NCBI GenBank assembly: GCA_965112735.1
Contig: OZ218951.1
Coordinates: 1,178,001-1,242,000 of the forward strand
Source of the DNA: Phaeosaccion multiseriatum
Taxonomy: Eukaryota > Ochrophyta, other classes
Length of the DNA stretch: 64,000 nucleotides
Direction: 5' to 3'
Part shown: positions 11,815-22,930 of the stretch, one piece after another
Numbering within the stretch: position 1 is the first letter of the stretch
Layout of the letters: the number at the start of each line of letters is the position of its first letter
Notes under the pieces: model-generated
Seen by the model: only the letters and a program-made list of their open reading frames with translations
Told to the model about the DNA's origin: nothing
The model's database searches: none
Program-made: the position numbers and the translations under genes

Positions 11815-14800
11815 GCGATAAGGTGTGGGGCTCCATCCGAAGCTCGTTGGAATGTTCCTCTGGTGAGTCATTTGCAACGATGCTGCGGCGTCACGTGCTT
11901 GGTACCAAGTCATCGTCATCTTCACCATCATCGTCGTCCAGCGGGGGGGGGGACGACGCGGGCGCCGCTCAAACGGGCGGCTCAGACAGTCCGTCTCTGG
12001 CGGGGTATCTGTGCGGTGCAGCGTGGTCGGGGCTACCCAGGCATGTTTCAGCAGTGGCGGCGGCTGTTTGCAGCATAGCCAGTAGCCAAGAAGAAGAAGG
12101 AGAAGAGGAGGATGAAGATGATGAAGGAGGAGGAGGAGGTGGTGGTGGTGGTTCACTGGGGGTGACGACAGTAGGAGTAGAGGCAGCCAGACGCCTCATC
12201 GCGGGGTCTCTTTTGGCACCTCTTCGGGACCCAATCAGGGCAGGCGGGGTGCCCAACCTCACCAAGGAGGAAGTCAAGATTTTCAAGACTCCAGCGGGTG
12301 TCTTGTGCAGGAGCGGCAGTGAGTCAGGGGGGGGCAAGGGGGGTAGCAAAGGAGGTAAAGGAGAGAAGGTGGTCAACAAGAACCTTGCAAGGAAGGGCAT
12401 TGACGCCGAGTCCGCGGCATGGGAGGCGAAAGTCCGAATGGAGCTTGACAAAAAGGCCAAGGTGAAGGGTGGGGGGGTGAAAGGGGGGGGTGCTGGGGGT
12501 GGGGGTGGTGGTGGTGGCGCTGGGGAAGGCGCGGGAGGGTCTCTGTCGGCAGAAGAGAAGAAATTACTCACAGAGGAGGCGGAGATTCGAGGCCGCATTG
12601 AGGCGATGAGTAGGGAAGCGAGGGCGTCACTGGCTGTTGTGGTTGGGCCGCTCACGTCCTGCCCCTTGTTGGGACTCAATTTGGGCTTTACACGGGACGT
12701 TTTGGGGCTGTTGGAGCCCCTGCTGGACAACGAGGTACTGCGGTGGCCGTCCTACGAAGGGTGAGAGGAAGAGAGAGAGAGAGAGTTTAGCGAGTTTCTT
12801 ACGTACGTGTGTTTACGTGTGTAGTTACGTACGATTGCCTTTTTCGATCGCACTAAATGTAGGGGCGAGAGAGTTGGAGGAGGGAGAGGAAGAGGGGAGG
12901 AATGTGTTACTATTGTACAGAAACCCGCTTTCCTCCCCAGCATAGACATGCGACGAGACACTCTGTCCCCCTCTCTTGTTGCATGTGTGTGTCCTCTCAA
13001 ACCCTACCCCCCCCCCCTCTCTCTCTCACGACTCCAGCCTCAAGGCGCTTGCGGGCAGCTGCTGTCACGTCCCGGGAGGAGAAGGAGGAGGAGGAGGCCA
13101 GCATCCGCCGGCGGCCGTCATCAGTCCGGAGACGGCCTCCCTCATTGCCCAGGGCCATCTGGCCCTTCGCCTGGCCAAGAGCAGGGGCGCGGCAGCAAGT
13201 AGCCACGCTGTAGTCAAGTGCGTAGAGGGGTTGCTGGATGCCACGTTTCCCTCGGAGTACGGGGAGGAGTTCCCACTGCGCCCGTCCTGCTTTGTTTTGG
13301 TAAGTGGAGGAGAGAGAGGGGAGAAAGGAAGGCCCCTGGGGAGAAGGGGGAGAGGGGAGAGGAATACCTAAAGGGAGGAGAGAGAGAGAGGGAAGAGGAG
13401 GAAGAGGGAAGGTCCGAGCGGGTTTTTTGGCAAGATTTTATCTGTTGCGAAGGCGGGGATGTGCGGGCGTGCGGGCGTGCGAGGACAAAGAGGGGTCGCA
13501 CGAACTTGGTCTCCTGCTGCCTTGTCCTCTGACTTGTCTTGCTCTACTCCTCTGGCACTCGTTTTGCTGTGCAGTGCACCTTTGTAGACGTTCTTACACC
13601 CAGTCAATCAATCAGTCAATCAATGCCGCTCAAATACCGTGACCCCACTTCCCGACACTCCTTACCCCTCTGTCCTGACACTCCTCACCCTTCTGTCCTG
13701 ACACTCCTTGCCCCTCTGTCCTGACAACCCCCCCTCCCCCAAACAGGCGTTCCCCATCATCATGGTGTCGCTGGAGGCCGCGGAGAGCAGGACTCTTTGC
13801 GAGCCAGCGCTCAAGCTTGTCTCCGCCAATGTAGATACCTCATCTGTGCCCTTCCTGCTCCCGGCCCTTTTGGCGGGGGTGCTGAGAGCGTTGGCAAAGT
13901 TCGAGCATGTAGAGCCTGCTCCGGATGTGGTGCTGGCGAACCTCTGTACGGGAGTAGCGGAAGGAGGAGGAGGGGGAGGAGGGGGAGGGGCAGAAGAGGG
14001 CCAGCCGGGGGTGAGGTTTGGGCAGGAGGAGTGGACCCTTCTTTGCGGAGATGAAGGGCTCCTCAGTGCGGACGCCAACGTGCGGCAGGCGGTACTTCAA
14101 GCGCTCATGATGATGCTACTGGAACAAGGAGGAGGAGGAGGAGAGAGTGAGGAGGGGGAGGGAGACGGGGTCTGGGGTTGTGCTCTACCTGCCCAAGTCA
14201 AGCTTGACTTGGAGTCCCGGTTATGGCAGGCCAGATTCGACTCCGACGAGGAAGCGAATGAGCTGGCCAGATCGGTTTGGGAGTCCATGGGGTGGGACGA
14301 ACGCTTGGGCCCAAGTGCTACTGCTGCGGCCGCCGCTGGAGGAGGCGATGGAGCCTTCGCGGAGCCTTTGCTGCAGCTGCTGAAGCATCCTGTTGCTACT
14401 GTGCGTGGGGCATCAGCCAAGGGCATTGCAGCGGCATTGCAGGAGCAACCGGACCACGCCTCGTCCGTGCTTGACGCGCTTGTGAAGATGTACGCCGACC
14501 ACAAACCACCCCCACCCAAGAAGAAGGCAGCAGCAGCAGCAGGAGGAGGAGGAGGAGGCAAGAAGGGGGCAGTTGCGATGGGAGACATGAGTATGGACGA
14601 GTTTTTCGCAGCCCCGGTGGGGAAAGAAGACCAGAGCGATGGGAAGGAAAGCGAAGTGCTCATGAAACGAACCGTTCGAGACGGAGTGGCGGCTACTGTC
14701 GAGGCAATGGGGGAGGCGCGGGCCGTGGCCAGGGGCGCAGAGTTGGATGCCATGTTCACCTTTGTGACTCAGGAGGGTCTGACGGACACGGATGACAAGG

Positions 14801-17800
14801 TTCGAGCGCACATGCTTCGGGGCGGGGCGGTCATGATCGAGGCCTACTGCGCATCATCACAGGATGGCGACGGCGATGACGACGAAGATGGAGGCGTGCA
14901 AGGCGGGCGCTTTCTGGACACGTGCGAGGCTATTGTGGCGACCAAGAAGGGAGGAGGAGGAGGAGGAGAAGAAGAGATGCGTGCTATGGATTGGCGACGG
15001 GAGGGCGTGGTGGTGCTGATGGGGGGTGCGGCCAAGCACCTGAGCTCGTCTTCAGGGGACTCGGCCGCTGAGTCCAAGCGGATCGTGTCCATCGCAAACA
15101 CACTCATTCTGGCACTGTCCACACCGTCCGAGGCGGTGCAGAGGGCCGTGGCTGACTGCCTGGCACCACTCGTCAAGCAGGCACCAGCAGTAAAGGCGGA
15201 GGGGCCTGCCATTCTCAAGAAGCTGCTGTTGCAGTGCGTGTCGGGAGAGAAGTACGGAGATCGAGTAGGGGCCGCATTTGGGGTGGCGGCTGTGGTCAAG
15301 GGCATGGGTTTGGCGGTGCTCAAGAGGGAAGGCGTCATCACCACCCTCGAAGCGGCATGCAACAGTGGTGGGCGTGGGGGCGACTTTAAGGCCAAGGAGG
15401 GGGCGCTGCTGGCCTTCGCCTGCATGTGTGAACGATTAGGGCTGCTCTTTGAACCCTACGTGATTGTCATCTTGCCCATCTTGCTCAAGAGCTTCAGCGA
15501 CCCTTCGGACAAGGTGCGCGCGGCGGCGAATGACTGTGCGAGGGCCATTATGAGCAATCTCTCTGCCCACGGTGTCAAGCTTGTCTTGCCCGAAATTCTC
15601 AAGTCGTTGGGGGACAATGCGTGGCGCACCAAGCAGGCCGCGATTCAGCTCCTCGGCTCCATGGCGTTTTGTGCCCCTCGGCAGCTGGCGGCGTGCCTGC
15701 CTCAGACGGTGCCTGCGCTCACCGAGGCCTTTGGAGACACCCACCCGAAAGTACGTGAGAGCGGCAAGAAGGCTTTGGAAGACATTGGCAGCGTGATTCG
15801 CAACCCTGAGGTTGCTCGGCTGTCCATGACACTCATGGCGGCTTTGTCGGACCCTGCCAAGCACACAGTGAGTGCGCTCGAGGCCTTGCTCAACACGGAG
15901 TTTATGCACTCCATCGATGCACCTTCCCTGGCGCTGCTCGTGCCGGTGCTGCAGAGGGGCTTGAAGGATCGCAGCGCGGACGCCAAGCGCAAGGCCGCAC
16001 TAATCACGGGCAACATGTGCGGAATGATCTCCTCGCCCAAAGACCTCTACCCGTATCTGCCTGCCATCCTGCCCGGTCTCAAGGCCACTGTACTTGACCC
16101 CATCCCGGATGTGCGTGCGACGGCCTCCAAGGCGCTGGGGGCTCTCGTCAAGGGCATCGGCTCAGGGGCAGGTGGGAGTGGTGGAAGTGGAGCTGCGGCG
16201 AGTGGAGCAGCTAATGCCGCGGTCTTGCAAATGGAGGAGCTGCCGGCGTGGCTCGTTGTGACGCTCAAGAGCGTGGACATATCTTCCAGTGAGCGGAGCG
16301 GTGCTGCCCAGGGCTTGTCGGAGGTGCTCGTGGCGCGTGGCCCGGAGGAGGCTCGCACAACGCTCGCCTCGCTGCTTCCCATGGCGTCACACCCCAAGGC
16401 GGCGGTGAGGGAGGGTGTGATGCACGTGCTTACCTTCCTCCCCACGGCGCTGGGGAGAGACTTTTCCAAGTGTATCAGCGATGTACTGCCCACCATCTTG
16501 GCGGGTTTGGCCGATAATGTGGATACGGTGAGAGAGGTGGCGATGCGGTCGGGGCAAGTGTTGATCAAGTCGCACGGCAAGGGCCACTCGGGAGACATTC
16601 TGCCCTCGTTGGAGGAGGGCTTGCAGGATGAAAATTGGCGCATCCGACAGAGCTCTGTGCAGCTGCTGGGGGACCTTCTCTACCTGCTGGGCAACACCAA
16701 GCAAGTCTCCCTCGAGGAAGGGCCGGGGGAGGAGGACGATGCCAGAGGAAGCAACCGGGCGGCGACGCTGGTGGAGGCAGCGCTGGGACCAGAGAAGCGC
16801 AATTCTACGATGGCCAAGCTGTATTTTATGCGTTCAGACACCAGCTCTGTGGTCAGACAGAGTGCGTTGCAGGTGTGGAAGACAATCGTGCCCAACACAC
16901 CGGCCCTGCTGCGTGAGGTCATGCCGGTGCTGATTGACTTGATCGTCACCTGCCTGGCTGGCGGCTCTGTCGATCAGACCATCGTAGCCGGGCGGGCCTT
17001 GGGGGACATTGTCACCAAACTGGGAGACCATGTGTTGCCAGAAGTGGTGCCCTTCTTGCGTAAGGGGTTGGCGACGGGCGATGAGCGAACGCGACAGGGT
17101 GTGTGCATTGGTTTGGCAGAGGTGATGGAGTGTGCGACCAAGCGCCAAGTGGAGCAGTTCCTCGACACGCTGGTGCCTGCCGTGCAAGAAGCACTCTGCG
17201 ACCCGTCCGCGTCGGTCCGCGAACAGTCCGCAAAGGCGTTTCAGACGCTGTACAGGCAAGTGGGGGCCGCTGCGGTACAAGAGGTGGTGCCTGACCTTCT
17301 TGCACAGCTCGCGAGAGAGGGTGCCGATGAGGAAGCCGTGGACGTGCGTGCAAGGGCGGTGTTCGGGCTGAAGGAGGTGCTGCAGCTTCGCTCGAAAGAG
17401 CTGCTCCCTCTGCTTGTGCCCAAGCTCATTGCTCGTCCCATTACCACCTCGCATGCCCATGCTCTGGGGGCGGTGGCCGAGGTGACGGGGGGAACGATTC
17501 ATATGCATCTCAACATCATCCTACCGCCTCTGTTTGAGGAGCTGGCAGCCGTGCAGCAAGAGGTGGAGGCAGGCGGGGACTCTGTTCGAGCAGAGGCGGT
17601 GCAGGCGTGTGCCATTGCTCTGGCGTCTTCCATCGAGACGGTGGGTGTGAATTGGCTCTGCACGGGCATTGCCGAACACATGCACTCCACCCAACCCGCC
17701 ATTCGGAGGAGTGCTGCCTGGATGCTGGGCTGCTTTGCGAAGGGCACCTCCGCCGACTTTGGGCCTCAGATACCCATGCTGCTCAAGGAGATGCTCTCTC

Positions 17801-18318
17801 TCTTGGCCGACAGAGATACCGCCGTATTGAAGGCCAACTGGACAGCCTACAAGACCTTCAACGAGCGAGTGCCCCCGGAGGCGCTGGTGACGCACCTCAC
17901 CTTTTGCCGCAACATTATTGCCAGCATGGTGAGCGATGCCAAGCACCGCAAGGGAGGGGTGGGGACGGAGGAAGGCGCCGTCATCCTCCCCGGTCTCAAC
18001 ATCCCCAAGGGTATGGAACCTCTCCTGCCCATGTTCCAACACGGCCTCATGCACGGCTCTAGCGAGCTGCGAGAGGCAGCCGCCACGGGCATCGGCGAAC
18101 TTGTGCAGCAGACAGAGCCCAAGATGCTGCAGCCCTTCATCATGAAGATTACAGGCCCCTTGATCCGCATCGTGGGGGACCGAGCCTTCCCCCCCGGGGT
18201 GAAGGCGGCTGTGCTCAACACACTGGGCTTGCTGCTGCGTAAGGGAGGAGTGCTTCTCAAGCCCTTTGTGCCGCAGCTGCAGCCCACTTTCGTAAAGGCC
18301 CTCGCGGACCCGGTCAAG

Positions 18319-18368
<50 letters not shown>

Positions 18369-20622
18369 ACGTGTTACGTGCGCTTTTGTTTGTGTCCTTG
18401 TCTCTCTTCGCTGCGCCTGGTGGATTGACAGTTTCAAACGTCTGATTGATTGTTGACCCGTTCCTTCGGCTTCTTCGTCCTCTGTGTGTGTTTTGTGTCC
18501 GCACGCTTTCGCTCTCCGCAGGTGGTGCGAGCCCGCGGCAGCGAAGCCCTCCTGTCCCTCATGAGTCTAAGCACTCGTGTGGACCCGTTGGTGGTGGAGC
18601 TTGCCAACAACGCTGCCAAGTCCGTCAACAACCCAGGTGAGGGGTGAGGGGTGAGGGATGAGGGGTGAGGGGTGAGGGGTGAGGGTACCCTTTTCGACTG
18701 AGACTGGAATTGAGTCTGAACCCAGGCGAAACAGACTGGACAAATACAAACTTCCTCTTTCTTTGTTTTATAATGAAGTACCTGTTCTGTGTGGGTTGGC
18801 CGCGTTTCATCTGTTCCATTCCATTCCCCCCCCCAGCAAGCCCCCGCCTCACTCAATCCACACTCTACTTTCTCCCTCCTCCTTCCCCCTCTCCTTCGGC
18901 CCCGACGATGACGCACACGCACACGCACCCTTCAGACGCGGTGGACGGAGTGGGTGTGAGTCTGACAATGCTCGAGGCCCTAAGGGGGGTGCTGCGGTCC
19001 CCCGCAGGCAGCAAGGTCACTGCCACTGCCCTCTCCACTGCCGCCAAGGCCTCCCTCCTGCCTCTGCTGGCGGACCAACACGCGGAGGTCCGAGAGGCTG
19101 CCGCCATTTGTATGGGGCTTTGTATGGGGCTGCTGCGTCCCCGTGAGGACGCGGAGTCCTTCGTCAAGAGCCACTTGATGCAGCGTAGCAGCACCGCTCC
19201 CAGCACGGATTGGGCCGAGCATCACGGCACTTGTCTGGCCAGAGCGGCCGTCTGCAGGTGCCGTACCTTGTGTTTGTGTATTAAGTGCGTTCCTGTTTTT
19301 GTGTGTGTTTCAGGTTGAGTTTGTTGACCGACGAGAAGCAGTTATCGACCACATCGACCATCTATCGAATGTGGCGTGCGTTGGTGCTCGCATTGCGCTT
19401 CCTCCCTCCCTTTTTCCTTATACCGTACACTTATATACCTATTATGTACCTTATACCTCATACCGCATGCCCAATACCCCTTATCTCATACCCTATACCC
19501 TGCACAGATACGCCGTGGAGGTGGCGAGCAGTCCCGGACTGTTCCCCGAGATGCTCGAGTCAGGCTTGGAAGACGCCAAAGGAGGGGAAGAGGAGCAGGA
19601 TAGACAGTTCAAAGCAGCGGCTGCTCAGGTGCTGAGCATGGCTCTGTTTGCAGCCATGAAGAGCGGCAAGGAGGCGGAGGTGAAGAACAGTCTTCCTAAG
19701 GTGCGCGGGGGGGGGGGAGGAGGTAGGGGTGAGGGTGGTGGTGGAGGAGGAGGAGGGGGAGCAACAGCAGCAGGAGGAGGAGGAGGGGGAGGAGGAGAAG
19801 GAGGAGGGGATGAGGAGAAGGAGGAGGAGGAGGAGGAGGAGGAGAGGGAAGGAGGAGGAGGAGGAGGAGGAGGAGGAGGAGGAGGAGGAGGAGAGGGAAG
19901 GAGGAGGAGGAGGAGGAGGAGGAGGAGGAGGAGGAGGAGAGGGAAGGAGGAGAGGATGATGATGATGATGATGCTTTGGGAGTCTTTCACGGGCACCCAC
20001 CCCCATCCACTGCCATCCAGCGTGGGTATTCTTAGACCCACTCCCCCCCCCCCCCCTCAGCCCATTTCTTTCTTTCTACTCTGAACTTACCCAGAGCAGC
20101 GCCTGGGCCTCTCTCCTGTCGTCCTTACTGACTCCCCACCCCTCCCCTGCCCCATGCACTGACCCAAAACCACACCTCCCCAACAACACCCAACAAACAC
20201 CACCCCCCAAACAACACCACCCGAACACGCTAAATCAGGTGAGCGCTGCCCTTGCGGCGATGGCAACAGACGACGACGGAGAGGTGCGCACTTCCGTAGC
20301 AAGGGGCGTCAAGGACCTCTGCAAGCTCGACCCCCTCGCCATGAAGCCCGGCCTGGTGACCCTCCTGCCCCCTCTGATGGCGGGCTGTAAGAGTGACCTT
20401 ATGTCAGTGAGGAAGGCGTGTGAACGATCGCTATTTTATGCGCTGGAGGTGTCTGCTGGAAAGCCTCGCTCGGATGCCGCACTGGAAGAGTTTGCGGCGG
20501 CGGCGGTGGCGGCGGGAGAGCCCGGGGTGGGGAGAGCTGCGAAGGATGTGGCAAGAAAGGTACTGTCCAAACAAGTTGGCGTGGGGGGCGGCAACCGCAG
20601 TGAGGACGAAGAGGGTTTTTGA
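8659..20622 (+). CDS. GCN1: GCN1, HEAT-repeat activator of GCN2 kinase
   Basis: Cytosolic ribosome-associated scaffold that senses stalled or collided ribosomes and passes the signal to the eIF2alpha kinase GCN2. Exons: 8659-10717, 10987-12760, 13038-13299, 13747-18318, 18522-18636, 18936-19257, 19508-19700, 20239-20622; all phases agree, giving 3226 residues (about 2670 in animals and yeast). Tandem HEAT repeats fill the 4.6-kb exon 4. The eEF3-like core there includes GEKYGDRVGAAFGVAAVVKG, KVRAAANDCARAIMSNLS, GLQDENWRIRQSSVQLLGDL and ERTRQGVCIGLAEVME. Extra length comes from Gly-, Ser- and Asp/Glu-rich inserts encoded by GGA, AGC and GAA repeats, e.g. 10987-11030, 11761-11820 and 12090-12150. 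ATG 8713 (MSSVDAD) is an alternative start. The C-terminal eighth exon ends SEDEEGF. Confidence 0.95.
18319..18370 (+). repeat. (GT)n microsatellite at the GCN1 exon 4 donor
   Basis: The 5' splice site of exon 4 (18318/18319) is the first GT of a (GT)n run of about 45 nt. Any of several GTs could act as donor; only the first keeps homology and phase. Confidence 0.85.
19701..19955 (+). repeat. GGA/GAG purine tract in GCN1 intron 7
   Basis: About 250 nt of GGA-type repeats follow the GTGCGC donor. No stop occurs in some frames, but the peptide is pure Gly, Glu or Arg and is not coding. Confidence 0.85.
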
Positions 20623-20897
20623 GTGAGGGTTTTTGAGCGGTTGGGGGGGAGTGAGACCAAGACGAAACAAGCAAGCGCACCAGAGGGATGGGGCGATGGG
20701 TGGTGAGGAGGGAGGGGGCGTAGAGTTGGGGTGGGTGGGTGGTATGCTGCTTGCTGTCTTTTCGAGGACTTGTGGGGAGGAGGGACGTTGGAAGCAGTCT
20801 CTGGCAGTGCTTGTGTTCCTTTTCGGGACTGCTTTTTTAGCGGAATTAGAGTTGGCCATCCTTGCCCGGCGAGCCTGAGAGAGGAGGAAGGAGTACG

Positions 20898-20946
<49 letters not shown>

Positions 20947-21552
20947 TGAAGAGGGAAGGGGAGGGGAGAAACGGGAAGAACTGTGAGCTCTCGATTTCTC
21001 TCTCTCTCTCTTGTGCCTCTCTCGAATCAATGCATATTTAGAAGACAAAAGAATGCCTTCTTAGGCCTCAGGACAGTTGCAAAGCCAGCACTATCCGACG
21101 TGGTTTTTAACAGTGCATTAGCGTCAAAATTAGATCTCTCCTCTCTCCCCCTTCCGGCTCTAGTACTTTCTAACTAAATTAAATACGTAAGATTATATAT
21201 GTATTTATATCATTCGAATCCTCATCCTCCACCTTCTCTCTTGTCCGCCTCGGATACACGTGTTTATACATGGGAGTAAGTGTGGTGCTCATCCCTCACC
21301 CGCTTCTTCTCTGATCAACCATCGACTGCCATCTACCATCTACCGAGCTGGCCGCAGCTATTACACCGCAGGTAGCCCAGAGAGAGCCTTTCCGCGGTTC
21401 CTCGCCCTCGGGGAACGCTTTTACACCTTCCTTTCGATTCCTTCATCTTCACACCGCCAGGAGGCGCCAGGCTTCGCTCCCCGACGCGTGTGTGTGTGTG
21501 TGTGTGTGTGTGCGGCTGGTGGGGTAAGTCAGCGGTGATAGAGATGCTTCAC
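20623..21552. other. Convergent intergenic region after GCN1
   Basis: Contains (CA)n at 20899-20943, an AT-rich stretch near 21170-21210 (candidate polyadenylation area) and (GT)n at 21488-21512. No gene recognised. Confidence 0.55.
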
Positions 21553-22611
21553 TCACTTGTCCGCTCCCCGACTCCCCCAGGGGTCCTCCATACTCGCTTC
21601 GTCTCCCCCGAACCCCCCCTCTCCGCCTTCGCCTCCGCCATACCGCTCCTGCCCCCCTTGGAAGTCTCCCGCTTGTCCTCCCCACTGACCCCCTCCCCCT
21701 CGGCCTTGTCCCGTCTCCCAGCCAGAGGCGGAGCCGCCACCACCGCTGCTACCGTCGTCGTCATCATCACCATCGTCTCCTCTCAGCTGCTGCCGGAGCC
21801 CTCCCCTCTCCCTCCGCTCGGCACACGCGGAGAGGAAGCGAGCGAGCAGCGGTGAGGTGTAGAGCCGCTTCGCACACGTCGGGTTGGCCATGCACGGCTC
21901 CAGCTCCAGGAGCAGGGAACAGCTTTCCTCCCCCAACTTGCCGTCGGGGACGTGCACAAGCTTGAGTATGTCATCGACGTTTCTAAAGGCTGCTATAGAG
22001 GTGCCGAAGACGCTGCCGAAAGTGCACTTGATGAGGGTGGGGAACTGTGGGCACGGCAACGGAGGGGGGGGGGGGAGGGAAGGAGGTGGTTCGGGTTAGG
22101 TGGAGGGGGAGGGAGGGTATGAATAGGACCCTCAGCTAACCCTAGCTTCACCCCCTGAAGAGAGAAGTAATCTTTGGCTTTCGGTGCGGTCAGAACGTGC
22201 TTACCACGCCAGGTGGCGGCCAAGTGTATCGGTTCCGGACGCGGATGAAGGTAAACACCCCGAGAGCGCCCAGAGCTGCCCCCATGAAGATGTTCTGACG
22301 CATCGTATTCAGGATAGCCTGGAGACAGGAAGAGGGACAGCATCCGGGATTAAACAAATGTACTCTTCCCAATGAGCCAGCCGCCCCCCTTTGTGCGCGA
22401 AGGCCTCTAAAGCACGAGTGATGCTGTCTTCCTTCCTTCCATTTCTCCCTGTCTTTCTATTCATTCTCACCTTTTCTTCATCCTTCACCTTGATCGCGGT
22501 CGCTGGATTTTTGTTCTGTCTTACAAACTGATCCATTCTCATATCGATCCTTCCCATGCATCTCTTCATAATCCTAGCCGCCTCCCTATTCTCGTCATCA
22601 CTGCTGCTCAT
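21553..22611 (-). CDS. Unknown small membrane protein
   Basis: Three exons (22471-22611, 22205-22318, 21553-22044), all phase 0, encode 248 residues. The N-terminus MSSSDDENREAARIMKRCM is hydrophilic and helical. Exon 2 holds a hydrophobic helix (IFMGAALGALGVFTFI) followed by RVRNRYTWPPPG. Exon 3 starts FPTLIKCTFGSVFGTSIAAF, possibly a second membrane segment, then a charged CXnC region (SCSLLLELEPCMANPTC) and an Asp- and Gly-rich disordered tail. I do not recognise the family. The pattern of two short hydrophobic segments joined by a basic loop would suit an organelle or ER membrane protein, but this is inference. Divergent with EMC10 (320 bp apart). Confidence 0.7.
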
Positions 22612-22930
22612 GACACTGTGGATGGATATGATTGAAGAGTGAAGTCAGATAGCGAAGTGAAGGGAAGGAAGAGGGGATGGCAGTCGACGGAAGTCAACCA
22701 CCAAGCAAACTGGAAAAGAGACAAGTTAAAAAGTCGAGTCTTACCGCGTCCCCTCAGATCCCTTTCGATGCCAGTCTGGTCTTGTCTCTTTGCGTCGAGA
22801 AAGCCAGAGTCGAGAAAGCAGCTAGAATAGACAGGCAGGGGGAGGAAGGAAGGAGAGGGGAGGAGAGATGGTTCGCCACGACCGCGGATGCAGCTGCTGC
22901 GCATGTGGGCAAACGGGAAGGGAATCTACT
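22612..22930. promoter_or_regulatory. Divergent promoter region, unknown membrane protein / EMC10
   Basis: 319 bp between two start codons on opposite strands. No specific element recognised. Confidence 0.45.
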
